A DNA stretch of 64,000 nucleotides from Aminithiophilus ramosus (GTDB lineage: Bacteria > Synergistota > Synergistia > Synergistales > Aminithiophilaceae), in NCBI RefSeq assembly GCF_018069705.1, contig NZ_CP072943.1, positions 1,923,453 through 1,987,452 on the forward strand. The letters run 5' to 3'. Positions 1-8,334 of this stretch are shown in pieces. Each line of letters starts with the position of its first letter. The stretch's first letter is position 1. The translations under genes and the position numbers were made by a program. A model generated the notes under the pieces. The model worked only from the letters and a program-made list of their open reading frames with translations, had not been told where the DNA came from and made no database searches.

Positions 1-46
1 CGCCGATGAGGAGCGATTCGCCCTTTTTGCGGGAGAGGGCCAGCAT
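1..46 (-). CDS. csrA: CsrA carbon storage / flagellin translation regulator, N-terminal fragment
   Basis: Only the first 15 codons lie in the window; the gene runs off the left edge. They read MLALSRKKGESLLIG, the N-terminus of CsrA/RsmA, a small dimeric RNA-binding protein that blocks translation at GGA-containing leaders. Its ATG overlaps the fliW stop codon in a TGATG arrangement, so the two are translationally coupled. In Bacillus CsrA represses hag (flagellin) and is antagonised by FliW. The position directly after fliW supports the same role here. Confidence 0.9.
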   Translation of the reverse strand, partial: MLALSRKKGESLLIG

Positions 47-528
47 CAGGCAGGCCCCTTCCCGGCCGCCTCTCCCTCGCGGCGGCAGCTTTCGCGCAGT
101 TCCGCCGGGAGGAGAGGGGCCTGGAGCGACAGTCTTTCGTCGTCGACGATGATCTGTCGGGCCAGCCGGCAAGCGGTGTTGACGACGATGGGGGCCCGGA
201 GGTTGGCCGTGGCCCTCCAGGGTTCGTCGGCCGGGACGGAGACGACGACGAGAAGGGCGAGACCGTCGCCCGAATCGGTCCGAAGGAGGCTCAGGTCGGA
301 GCGGACGATGTCGACGTGATAGTCGGGGAAGAAGGTCAGAGGCGTCGTCACGGGAAGGGCGACGTCGGCGTCGGCCAGGCTCTGGAGCCACTTGACGGGG
401 TTGTCGTCGTCGCCGGCCAGAAGCCATTCCCTGTGGCCCTCGAAGCCGGGAATGCCCTTGGGGAAGGAAAGGACATCGCCCTCTTCGTAGCCGAGGTCGC
501 CGAAACGGGAGGTCTTGAAGCTCTTCAC
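46..528 (-). CDS. fliW: Flagellar assembly factor FliW
   Basis: This 160-residue protein has the FliW signature early on (GIPGFEGHREW, about residues 25-35) and the usual family length of about 150 residues. FliW binds free flagellin and, when released, binds CsrA and relieves repression of flagellin mRNA. The start is the ATG at 528, 16 bases after the flgL stop. The stop overlaps the csrA start. Order flgK-flgL-fliW-csrA matches Bacillus subtilis except that yviE is absent between flgL and fliW. Residues after about 150 are a short Gly/Ala-rich tail. Confidence 0.95.
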   Translation of the reverse strand: MKSFKTSRFGDLGYEEGDVLSFPKGIPGFEGHREWLLAGDDDNPVKWLQSLADADVALPVTTPLTFFPDYHVDIVRSDLSLLRTDSGDGLALLVVVSVPADEPWRATANLRAPIVVNTACRLARQIIVDDERLSLQAPLLPAELRESCRREGEAAGKGPA

Positions 529-544
529 GGGCAGGTCACCTCGA

Positions 545-3500
545 TCAGCTGAGGAAATCGACCAGCGTGGGCTGGACGATGCGGGCGATGACGGCCAGGC
601 TGGCCTGGTAGACGGCCTGGGCCATCATGAAGTTGATCGAGGCCTCGGCCAGATCCGTGTCGGAGATTTTGCTGTAGAGGCTCTCGGTGCTGGTGTAGTT
701 GGCCACGAGGCGGGCCTGGCTCGTCTCGTAGCGCCGCGTGAGGGCGCCCACCTGGGTGCGGCAGCGGAGAAGGTTGTCGAGGAAGTCGTCGACCTGGCCC
801 AGAAGAGTATCGGAGAGGCCCTCGCGGTCCTCGTTGCGCATGGCGTCGGCGATCTGATCGAGGAGGCCGAAGAAGTCCGTTGTCGTCTGATCCGAGCCGC
901 TGCGGGTCGTGACGGTTTGGCCGTAGGGGCTGTTGCCCGCCTGGGCGCTGACGTCGGGGCTCTTTCCGTTCGCGGCGGGGTCGAATTCAAGGCCCGTCGC
1001 TTTACAGGAGACGGTGAAGTTGTACCCCTTGGGCGACGAGAGGACGAGACGGCCGTCGTCGGAGACGGAGGCCCTGATGTCCTGGCCCTGGAAGCGGGCG
1101 TTGATGAGGTCGGGCAGTTTTTTCAGCTCGTCGGCGTCGAGGTTGCCGTCGCCGCTGAGGTCGAGCTGGCGGAGGTCGACGGTGTGTTCATAGCCGGCGA
1201 CGTCGAAGGTCATGGTGTAGTTCGTCGAGATGCCGACCGTCGTCGACAGGTCGGGCCCGCGGACGACGGTGCTGATACCGAAGGCCTCGGCGGCGTTGGT
1301 CGATATCCCGCCCACATCGACGGTGGCGGCGTCGTTGTCGTAGATGACCAGGGCCGATCCGTCCTTGGCGGCCAGGGTCAGGGAGGCGTCGCCGGAAGTG
1401 TCGAGGTCTCTGTCGATGTAGGCCACGTCGAGCCAGGTGCCGGCATACTGCTTTATCCGTTCGGCGATGTCCTTGAGGGTATCGCCTTCGGCCAGAGGGA
1501 TGTCGATGGATCGCCCGCTCGACTCGATGCGGATCGTCCCCGAGCCGCCGGCGGAGACGGCGAGGGTCTCGTCGACGGTGGTGGAGATTCCGGCGCTGAT
1601 GCCCAGGGCCTGGGCGATTCCGGCGCTGTAGTCGCCGAAGGCGGGGTCACCGAAGGATTCGTCGACGAAGCGCAGGGGCTCTCCGGTGGAAGTGTAGAAG
1701 GCGAGGCCCGCCGAGGTCTCCTGATACTGAACGAGGTACTGACCGTCGCTCCCCTTGCCGACCTGTTCCTGGATCTGTTCGGCCACCTTGGCGGCGTCGA
1801 TCTGTCCGTTCGTGACGATGTCTTCGGGGAAGAGGCTGACGGAGTAGTCCTTCTCTCCGACGGTGACGGTCATGTAGCCGGGCATGCGCGAGTCGAGCCC
1901 CGTCCCCGCGGGGAACGTACCGCCCGTCGTGGCGTAGACGGCCGTAGAGAGACCCATGGACTGGGCCAGGGTCGAGTTGGGGCTGGCGCTGTCGGGGGCG
2001 AGGTCGAGGATGGTGACGGCGCCGCCGTCCTTGGCCCTGATGACGAGACGCTGCGTGGCCCCTTCGCTGTCGCCGCCCTCGACGGAGAGGGGGTCGCCTT
2101 CGTCGGTCTGGACGACGACGTCGAGCCATTCTCCGGCCACGCCTTTGATGCGCGCGGCCAGCTCCTCCAGGGAGAGAGAGTCGCCGGAGTTGATGAGGAG
2201 CTCGGCCTTGTCGCTGCCGCTTCCGATGTACCAGTGGACGGCGTCGGTCGCGCTTGGGCTGGTGACGACGGAGCCGCCCGAGGCGAATTCGACGGAGTGG
2301 AGCGACGTCTCCATGCCCAGACGGGAGAGGAGGTCGATGTGGCTCAGGTCGGCGATCTGATCTACGGTCGTCGACGATACCGTGGGCTCGTCGGCCGTGA
2401 GGCCGAAGAGGTCGAGGCCACTTCCCTCGGCGGTGAGGGTGAAGGTGTCGTCGGCCCCTTCGGCGGTGACGACGAGACGGGCCTCGACCGTGCCCGCTCC
2501 GTCGATCTTGGCCGAAAGGCCGTCGATGCCGTTGATTTTTTCGGCGACGACTTCGAGGCTGTCTCCGGCGGAAATGGCGACGACACTCGCCTCGCCGCCG
2601 ACGGTGAGGGTCAGTTCACCGTCGGCGGCGGCGGAGAAGGGCACGGAATCGTCAACGGCGGCCCCCGTCAGGGACTGGTTGAAGGAGGAGAGATCCGTCT
2701 CCTGCCAGGTGGTGAGGGAGACGGCCTCGCCGGTGTGGCTGCTGATCTGGAGACGCTGGGTGCCCGCGGCTGTGTCTTTGATGACTTCGACGGTGACGAG
2801 GCGTCCGGCGTCGCCCATTTCGAGGGAGCTGTTGAAGATCGCGGCGATCTCGTCGAGGGTGTAACTCCCCACCTCGTCGGCGTCGCGGAAGCCGTTGTAG
2901 TCGGCCAGGTCCGACGTAGCCGTCGAGTCGTCCGTGTCGGTCCACTCCTTTTCGGGGATGCGGACCTTGACCGACCGGTCTCCGACGGTGATCTGGATGA
3001 TCTCGTTGCGTCCCTCCCAGGTGAAGTCCATGGGGACTTCGACGCTGGTGACGCTGTAGGCCTCGTAGTCGACGGGGAAGAGCTGCCGTCCGTTGAGGGA
3101 GACATCGCCCATGACGCCCTGTTCCATTTCGAACTGGACGTTGCCCTCGTTGCCCACGTAGGTGATCTTGCCGTCGGAGCCAACGACGAAGGGAGCCGAC
3201 GAGGTGGCGAGTCCCGCCAGGAGGTAGCGCCCCTCGACGGAGTAGTTGGCCGTGTTGCGGAGTTCTTCCTTGAGCTCTTCGATCTCCTGGGCGATGGCGG
3301 TCATGTTCGTGTCGGCGTCGTAGGAGCCGTTTCCGGCCGCGATGACCAGTTCGCGGATGCGCTGCGTCACGTCGGTCATCTGGTTGAGAGCCGTCTCGGT
3401 GTTGCTGAGCCAGGTGAGACCGTCTTCCATGTTGCGCTGATACTGAGTGTTCTCTCTCAGCGTCGTCTCCAGGGAGATCTGGCGGACGACGTCGACGGGA

Positions 3501-3631
3501 TTGTCCGAGGGGCTGCTGTACTTCTTGCCCGTCGAGATCTGGCGCTGCTGGTCGAGCAGACGCTGAAGGTTGGTGTAGACGTCACCGAGGAAGACGTTCT
3601 GCATCATGCTGTTGGTGACGCGGTAGCTCAC
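545..3631 (-). CDS. flgL: Giant flagellar hook-associated protein 3 (FlgL)
   Basis: FlgL is the second junction protein between hook and filament. This one has 1028 residues, against about 300 in Bacillus or Salmonella. Residues 1 to about 165 are the flagellin-like N-terminal helical region (QISTGKKYSSPSDNP near 31-45), and the last 90 or so residues are the matching C-terminal helix. Between them lies a long insertion with three segments resembling the flagellin-IN motif (GDSL/GDTL followed by an amphipathic helix) near residues 355, 481 and 714. These segments are likely surface-exposed on the junction. The family is certain from both ends; the role of the insert is unknown. It lies 12 bases after flgK in one operon. 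Confidence 0.93.
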   Translation of the reverse strand: MSYRVTNSMMQNVFLGDVYTNLQRLLDQQRQISTGKKYSSPSDNPVDVVRQISLETTLRENTQYQRNMEDGLTWLSNTETALNQMTDVTQRIRELVIAAGNGSYDADTNMTAIAQEIEELKEELRNTANYSVEGRYLLAGLATSSAPFVVGSDGKITYVGNEGNVQFEMEQGVMGDVSLNGRQLFPVDYEAYSVTSVEVPMDFTWEGRNEIIQITVGDRSVKVRIPEKEWTDTDDSTATSDLADYNGFRDADEVGSYTLDEIAAIFNSSLEMGDAGRLVTVEVIKDTAAGTQRLQISSHTGEAVSLTTWQETDLSSFNQSLTGAAVDDSVPFSAAADGELTLTVGGEASVVAISAGDSLEVVAEKINGIDGLSAKIDGAGTVEARLVVTAEGADDTFTLTAEGSGLDLFGLTADEPTVSSTTVDQIADLSHIDLLSRLGMETSLHSVEFASGGSVVTSPSATDAVHWYIGSGSDKAELLINSGDSLSLEELAARIKGVAGEWLDVVVQTDEGDPLSVEGGDSEGATQRLVIRAKDGGAVTILDLAPDSASPNSTLAQSMGLSTAVYATTGGTFPAGTGLDSRMPGYMTVTVGEKDYSVSLFPEDIVTNGQIDAAKVAEQIQEQVGKGSDGQYLVQYQETSAGLAFYTSTGEPLRFVDESFGDPAFGDYSAGIAQALGISAGISTTVDETLAVSAGGSGTIRIESSGRSIDIPLAEGDTLKDIAERIKQYAGTWLDVAYIDRDLDTSGDASLTLAAKDGSALVIYDNDAATVDVGGISTNAAEAFGISTVVRGPDLSTTVGISTNYTMTFDVAGYEHTVDLRQLDLSGDGNLDADELKKLPDLINARFQGQDIRASVSDDGRLVLSSPKGYNFTVSCKATGLEFDPAANGKSPDVSAQAGNSPYGQTVTTRSGSDQTTTDFFGLLDQIADAMRNEDREGLSDTLLGQVDDFLDNLLRCRTQVGALTRRYETSQARLVANYTSTESLYSKISDTDLAEASINFMMAQAVYQASLAVIARIVQPTLVDFLS

Positions 3632-3643
3632 GGCTCCACCTCC

Positions 3644-6148
3644 CTAGCGGCCGACGTTGCCCATGCCGTTGATGACGCGATCGAGCATCTCGTCGATGGT
3701 GGTGATGTAACGGGCCATGGCGTTGAAGGCCTGCTGAAACTTGATGATGTCCATCATCTCTTCGTCGATGTTGACGCCCATGACGGACTGGCGCTGCGAT
3801 TCGATCTGATCGGTGAGGGCCTTCTGGTTCGTGGACATCGTCGTGGCCCGCTGTCCCTGGGTGCCCAACTGGGCGATGAAAGATTCGTAGTAGCCGTCGA
3901 AGCTGGCCGTGCCGTTGGAAAGAACGGTGGCCTGTTTGAGCTGGGCCATGGCGAGGGCGTTGCTGCCGTCGCCCGATCCCAGGCTTTTGCCCGTGCCGTC
4001 GTCGCCCGAGGCGGCGAGGAGGCTGGGGTCTTCGAGGAGTTCGGCGCCGACTTCCAGCTTCTCCGCGGCCCCCTGGCGGGTGGCGATGGGGGTGAAGTAG
4101 GCCGTGCCGGTGACGTTTTCGTTGTCGCCCGTGCCGTGACCGGCGTAGTGGACGGCGTTCATCTCCAGGGCCAGGGAATAGGCCAGTTCGTCGAAGACGT
4201 TCATGTGACTCAGGAGGTAGTCGTCGCGGGCCGTCATGAGGCCGGCGATCTCGCCGCCCGTGACGGCGTGGCGGACGGTGGCTGTGGCGCTGCCGACGCT
4301 GTTGAGGTGGAAATTCATGCCCTGACTCACCTCCTGGAGCGTGTCGGCCCTGTAGCCGTTGGCCGACGTGACGAGGCGGGCCTTGCTGAAATCGTTGCAG
4401 TCCGAGAGGTAGGTGAAGTTGTCGACGGTGACGACGGCGTCTTCGGCCTTCTGGACGACGCTGGTCGATCCGTCGGCGGCGACGAGGCCCAGGCGCTGGG
4501 CGACGTAGAAGCTGCCCTGTTCGTCGCCGAGGACGTTGATGCGGGCCGCCTCGCCGATGACCTGGCTCTGGAGGACGAGGGAGAAGGTGCCGTCCGTCCC
4601 CTCCTCGATGGAGGCGACGAGCCATTCGTCGGGGCTCGACGGTCCCCCGTCGGAGCCGTAGGCGCCGTTGATCTTGTTGCGGATCGTCTCGAGGCTGTCC
4701 TCTTCGGTCACTTCGATGGTCACGACGGGAGCGTCGTTGGCCGTCTGGAGTTCGCCCGAGAGGAGATCCCCCTTGATGTCCGTCAGGGAGAGGAGGTGGT
4801 TGTCCGTCGATTTGAGGGTGAGGCGGGTGCCGTCGCTGTTGGCCGTGAGGCCCGTGTAGCCTCCGAGGAAGCTCTGGAGGTCGTCGACGGTGAGGTCCGA
4901 TCCGGCCGTCGAGACCGATTCGGCTCCGCTGTTGTCGCTGAGGGTCCAGGTCTTGGACGTGTCGTCCCAGGTGACGTCGACGACGCTTTCGTTGTCGCCC
5001 CAGGCAACGCGGAAGCTGTACTCCTGCTGGCCCAGTGTTCCAGGGTTGGAGAGGACGACGCCGTCCTTCTGGGCCGCCGAGGTGACCTGAGTCCCCGAGC
5101 TGCCCACCTGGAGGGAGAAGGTGCCTTTGATGCCCAGCGCCTCGTCGGCGCTCTGGGGTTTGAGGCGCCCCAGCCCCGTCTCGGGGTCCGTCGCCTGGCC
5201 GATCTTCCAGGCCGTTTCGGTGGCGAGGCGCCGGATGGTGATGTCGTGGACGGCCTCGGGCGAGGACTGGCTGAAGCCGACGGTGACGACATCGGGGTTG
5301 TCGACGTAGTCGAAGGTGTTGCTTTCGATCTGGACGTCGTAGTAGCCTTCGTTGCCGGCCACGGAGGCGAGGACGAGGTGACGCGTCGTCCCCCCCTGGA
5401 CGAGGAGCTTGCCGTCGATGTCGATCTTGAAGTCGCCGTCGCTGTCGTAGGCCGAGTCGGAGACGTTGATGTCGACGAGGCCGGCCAGATTTTCGACGAG
5501 GAGGTCGCGCCGGTCCAGGAGGTCGTTGGGGTTGCCTCCCGTTCCCTGGACTTCCTTGATGGTCACGTTGAGGGCGGCGATCTGGTCGATGTAGGTGTTG
5601 GCCTCTTCCACTTTGAGGGCGAGGTCTTCGTTGAGGGAGTCTCTGTACTGGCTGTAGTTGGTCGAGAGCTGGTTCAGGTAGGTGGTGAGGCTCTGGCTTT
5701 CCTCGAGGAGGGCATCGCGAACGGAGGTGTCGTCGGGGCGTTTGGCCAGTTCCTGGAGGCTGGACCAGAGGCTGTCCAGAGCCGTCTTGAAGGTGCCTCC
5801 CTCCTCGTTGGTCAGGGGCTCGTTGACGAAGAGCTCGGCGTAGTCCAGGGCCTCTTCGAGGGTCTCCCAATAGCCCTGGACGGAGGTCTCCTCGATGTAC
5901 TGGGCGTCGAGAAAGGCGTCGCGGATGCGGACGATGGCGTCGACTTTGACGCCCGTGCCGAGCTGCCCCGCCGTCCAGGGATTGCTCAGGCCGACGTCGG
6001 CGTAGGGCGCCGTCGTGGAGACCTCGACGCGCTGCCTGGAGAATCCATCGACATCGGCGTTGGAGATGTTGTGGCCTGCCGTTTCCATGCCCTGGCGGTA
6101 GTACTGAAGGGCCCTCTTTCCCATTTCGAGGCCGGAAAAGGTGCTCAT
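3644..6148 (-). CDS. flgK: Flagellar hook-associated protein 1 (FlgK)
   Basis: FlgK forms the first junction ring at the hook tip. The 834-residue product starts MSTFSGLEMGKRAL with the rod/hook-family ANN-like motif (GHNISNADVDGFSRQRV, about residues 26-42). It ends with the conserved C-terminal helix (FQQAFNAMARYITTIDEML). It is much longer than the roughly 550 residues of Salmonella FlgK, the extra length being in the central beta-rich part. The ATG at 6148 was chosen because GGGAGGG lies just upstream and homology begins there; the frame is open 24 codons further upstream. A second GDSLETIRNKI-like flagellin-IN segment occurs in the middle. Confidence 0.95.
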   Translation of the reverse strand: MSTFSGLEMGKRALQYYRQGMETAGHNISNADVDGFSRQRVEVSTTAPYADVGLSNPWTAGQLGTGVKVDAIVRIRDAFLDAQYIEETSVQGYWETLEEALDYAELFVNEPLTNEEGGTFKTALDSLWSSLQELAKRPDDTSVRDALLEESQSLTTYLNQLSTNYSQYRDSLNEDLALKVEEANTYIDQIAALNVTIKEVQGTGGNPNDLLDRRDLLVENLAGLVDINVSDSAYDSDGDFKIDIDGKLLVQGGTTRHLVLASVAGNEGYYDVQIESNTFDYVDNPDVVTVGFSQSSPEAVHDITIRRLATETAWKIGQATDPETGLGRLKPQSADEALGIKGTFSLQVGSSGTQVTSAAQKDGVVLSNPGTLGQQEYSFRVAWGDNESVVDVTWDDTSKTWTLSDNSGAESVSTAGSDLTVDDLQSFLGGYTGLTANSDGTRLTLKSTDNHLLSLTDIKGDLLSGELQTANDAPVVTIEVTEEDSLETIRNKINGAYGSDGGPSSPDEWLVASIEEGTDGTFSLVLQSQVIGEAARINVLGDEQGSFYVAQRLGLVAADGSTSVVQKAEDAVVTVDNFTYLSDCNDFSKARLVTSANGYRADTLQEVSQGMNFHLNSVGSATATVRHAVTGGEIAGLMTARDDYLLSHMNVFDELAYSLALEMNAVHYAGHGTGDNENVTGTAYFTPIATRQGAAEKLEVGAELLEDPSLLAASGDDGTGKSLGSGDGSNALAMAQLKQATVLSNGTASFDGYYESFIAQLGTQGQRATTMSTNQKALTDQIESQRQSVMGVNIDEEMMDIIKFQQAFNAMARYITTIDEMLDRVINGMGNVGR

Positions 6149-6162
6149 CGTCTCTGCCCTCC

Positions 6163-6609
6163 CTATCCTCGGGCGTCGAAGCCGCCGGAAAGAGGGAGTT
6201 TCCCCTGCAGACGGCGCCATTCCGAAAGGAGCATGTCGTTCAGCGTTCCGTTTTCTTCCACGAGGCGCGAGAGGATCTGCGTCTCCGATTTGACGGAGGC
6301 CACGGCGCGGGTCAGCTTTCGGCCCGCCTCGCGAAGGGCCCGGCCATCGTCGCCGCCGACGGAGTCGGCCAGAGCCGAAAGGCGGGGATCGACGCCGCGC
6401 TCGGCGGCGAAGGCCCGGGCGAAGGCGTTGCGCTCGAATTCGGCCTGCTGGGCCCTGAAGGCGGCCTTTCTCATCTGCCCCACCAGGTCCTGCAACGAAT
6501 CGAGGCGCCCTTGACGGAGCGCCTCTCTCTGGCCGAGGGCGATTCCGACCACTTCGAGAAGGGCCGACGCCTCCTCCTCAAGGAGGAGAAGCATGTCGGC
6601 GGCGGTCAC
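6163..6609 (-). CDS. flgN: FlgN-type chaperone for hook-associated proteins
   Basis: This predicted all-helical protein of about 148 residues has no enzymatic motif. Position between flgM and flgK and its heptad-like leucine pattern identify it as FlgN, the cytoplasmic chaperone that holds FlgK and FlgL before export. The likely start is the GTG at 6609 (VTAADMLLLLEEE), preceded by GGAG about ten bases upstream that overlaps the end of flgM. An in-frame ATG at 6648 would overlap flgM by 32 bases and is less likely. FlgN sequences diverge widely, so the assignment rests mainly on synteny. Confidence 0.8.
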   Translation of the reverse strand: MTAADMLLLLEEEASALLEVVGIALGQREALRQGRLDSLQDLVGQMRKAAFRAQQAEFERNAFARAFAAERGVDPRLSALADSVGGDDGRALREAGRKLTRAVASVKSETQILSRLVEENGTLNDMLLSEWRRLQGKLPLSGGFDARG

Positions 6610-6616
6610 GGGCTCA

Positions 6617-6916
6617 TCACTCCAGGTCTCCCAGAAGTCCCGCCTCAATGAGGCGCGAGGCCAGGCCGAGGGAGTCGACGCGGTAGGTGCCGCTCTCGAT
6701 CTGATCTTTCAGCTCCCGGACCTTGTCGACGCGGACGTCGGGAATCGTTCTGAGCTCGCCGAGGGCCTTGGTCAGCTCGCGCCCGAAGGCGCTGACCTCG
6801 AGGCCGTCGCTCCCGCCTCCCTCGGCGGTTCCTTCCGCCTGGCTCTTCTGGCCCGTCCTGCGCTTGACGGGGTCGATGGCCCCGACGCCGTAGACTTTCT
6901 GGATGCGGTCGATCAT
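6617..6916 (-). CDS. flgM: Anti-sigma-28 factor FlgM
   Basis: This 99-residue protein has a hydrophilic, probably disordered N-terminal half. The C-terminal half has the FlgM pattern (RVDKVRELKDQIESGTY, about residues 62-78, then LASRLIEAGLL). FlgM binds sigma-28 (FliA/SigD) until it is exported through the completed hook. The ATG at 6916 is preceded by a purine-rich GGGGGA. A sigma-28 promoter lies 36 bases upstream of the start, giving the expected self-limiting loop. Confidence 0.93.
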   Translation of the reverse strand: MIDRIQKVYGVGAIDPVKRRTGQKSQAEGTAEGGGSDGLEVSAFGRELTKALGELRTIPDVRVDKVRELKDQIESGTYRVDSLGLASRLIEAGLLGDLE

Positions 6917-6951
6917 GACAATCCCCCCACAGTCTTCCACTCTCAGTCAGG

Positions 6952-6979
6952 TTATCGGCCTAGACCGCCGCCCTCTTTA
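6952..6979 (-). promoter_or_regulatory. Sigma-28 promoter of the flgM-flgN-flgK-flgL-fliW-csrA operon
   Basis: On the minus strand TAAAG (6979-6975) is followed after exactly 15 bases by GCCGATAA (6959-6952). Both boxes match the flagellar sigma-28 consensus without mismatch. The -35 box overlaps the TAA stop codon of yvyF, so the late operon starts exactly where yvyF ends. The first start codon downstream is flgM. Confidence 0.88.
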
Positions 6980-7375
6980 GCGTTCCAGCTTCTCCCGGCG
7001 GCGGCGGAGGACGAACATCTCGGCCGAGGAACGGCGACTCTCCCCTCCCAGGGCCTTGAGGCATTTGGCGCAGATGTGACCGCCTTCGCAGGCCTCCCCG
7101 CAGATCTGGCAGCGGCCCGTTCCCGTGCCGGGCCCGACGATCTGGAGGCGGCCGTCATCCTTGAGGGCCTGGATCTTGCGCTCATCGATACCCATTACGA
7201 GGGCCAGCTCGGGGACGTTGGGGGTGAAACGGGGGTGGTCGCGAAGGAAGTTGCGGACCTCGACGAAGAGAAGGTCGAGTTCGTCGCGGCAGGCCCCGCA
7301 GATCTGACGCCCTCCCTGGTAGACGTAGGCCTTGGAGCAGATGGTGCAGTTGCGAAGCTGGACGGTCATCGTCAT
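6977..7375 (-). CDS. yvyF: YvyF-type flagellar zinc-finger protein (TIGR03826-like)
   Basis: This 132-residue cytoplasmic protein has two Cys4 clusters: C10/C13/C26/C29 at the N-terminus, and CQICGEACEGGHICAKC near residues 92-108. Between them is a helix-turn-helix-like stretch (PELALVMGIDERKIQALKDDG). It matches the flagellar operon protein found between comFC and flgM in Bacillus and Clostridia, where it is an uncharacterised regulator. The ATG at 7375 follows AGGGGAGGA. The 130 bases upstream (7376-7508) show no convincing sigma-70, sigma-54 or sigma-28 promoter. Confidence 0.85.
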   Translation of the reverse strand: MTMTVQLRNCTICSKAYVYQGGRQICGACRDELDLLFVEVRNFLRDHPRFTPNVPELALVMGIDERKIQALKDDGRLQIVGPGTGTGRCQICGEACEGGHICAKCLKALGGESRRSSAEMFVLRRRREKLER

Positions 7376-7508
7376 TCCTCCCCTTATGTTTTCCCATCCT
7401 CGAGAGAGCGGCCTCTCCTCGCAAGGGGATCTTTTTTCACAGAAACGACGGGAGGCGAAGGCCCTTCCCGCATCGACGCCCGCCCCCACGAGTCCGTCAG
7501 GCCTGGTC

Positions 7509-8142
7509 CGACGATCGCCGATCAATATCCTTTTATGCTATCCAAAAGAAATCCCTTGCCATTGAAGTCGAATTTCCAGCCTCATCGACCAGGCCCGATC
7601 GGCCTTTCCCCGGGGAAATCCAGCAGACTCCCAGCCCGACGATCGCCGATCTAGGCTCTTTTATGCCATCTGAAAGAAAACAGTTATCCTCGAAGGCCCG
7701 CTCCCAGTTCCGTCGATCGGGCCTCAGCGGCCTTTTGTCGGGAAAGTCCAGCAGGCTCATAGCCCGACGATGGCCGATCTCTATCCTTTCATGCTATCTG
7801 AAAGGAAGCATTTGCCATCGAAGTCAAGTTTGAAGCCCTCTCGATCGGGCCTCAGCGGCCTTTCCCCGGGAAAGTCCAGCAGACTCATAGCCCGACGATG
7901 GCCGATCTCTATCCTTTCATGCTATCTGAAAGGAAGCATTTGTCATCGAAGTCACGTTTGAAGCCCTCTCGATCGGGCCCCAGCGGCCTTTTGTCGGGAA
8001 AGCCCGACAGGCTCATAGCCCGACGATGGCCGATCTCTATCCTTTCATGCTATCTGAAAGGAAGCATTTGTCATCGAAGTCAAGTTTGAAACCCTCTCGA
8101 TCGGGCCTCAGCGGCCTTTTCCCGGGAAAGTCCAGCAGACTC
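7509..8142. repeat. Five-copy 128-bp tandem repeat array with conserved hairpins
   Basis: Units begin with CGACGAT at 7509, 7637, 7765, 7893 and 8021, exactly 128 bases apart; the last unit stops a few bases short. Copies 3 to 5 are nearly identical and copies 1 and 2 have diverged. Each unit carries an AT-rich hairpin (CTTTCATGCTATCTGAAAG in copy 3 at 7786-7804). In four of the five copies a GC hairpin GGCC-TCAGC/CCAGC-GGCC followed by TTT or TTTT comes about 60 bases later, as at 7848-7863; copy 1 has a variant. The unit length is not a multiple of three, so this is not a coding repeat. It fills the gap between comF and yvyF. No spacers or cas genes are present. Confidence 0.9.
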
Positions 8143-8168
8143 TTCGGGACAGATTCCGTCGGATCCAC

Positions 8169-8215
8169 GGATTCGAGTTCCCTTCGAATCGCCTCGCCGG
8201 TGCGGGTTCGAGTCA
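8169..8215. repeat. Palindromic element, copy A
   Basis: The segment contains GATTCGA-GTTCCCT-TCGAATC, a perfect 7-bp inverted repeat, followed by GCC-CGCCGG and GGTTCGAG. A clearly related arrangement occurs at 24137-24182 (copy B). The two share GATTCGAG, TCGAATC, GCCGG and TTCGAG in the same order and spacing. It lies just downstream of comF and may act as its terminator, although no T-tract is present. The rest of 8143-8334 shows no gene. Confidence 0.6.
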
Positions 8216-8334
8216 ATGGTCTCCGCTTTCGGGACGCCTCCGGGCCAAGACGAAGCCTTCATCCTGTTTTAGCCTGTCTATCGGGGCCTCGAGGGAAGAG
8301 ACGGCGCCTCTCTCCCGCCTTTCGCGAGGGCGCC

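Noticed and set aside
515-6514. A 1999-codon open frame on the plus strand opposite flgL, flgK and flgN.
   Set aside because: It is antisense to genes with clear homology. GC-rich codon use leaves few stop codons on the reverse strand. No ribosome site or family match.
7765-7800. GCCGATCT inside each array unit as a sigma-28 -10 box, and TTGACT on the minus strand of each unit as a -35 box.
   Set aside because: No matching -35 (TAAAG at 15 bases) for the first, and no -10 at 16-18 bases for the second.
7509-8142. CRISPR array.
   Set aside because: The whole 128-base unit is repeated with no unique spacers, and no cas genes occur in the window.
8195-8216. GGTTCGAGTC as the T-loop of a tRNA.
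   Set aside because: No acceptor, D or anticodon arm can be built around it; it is part of the palindromic element.
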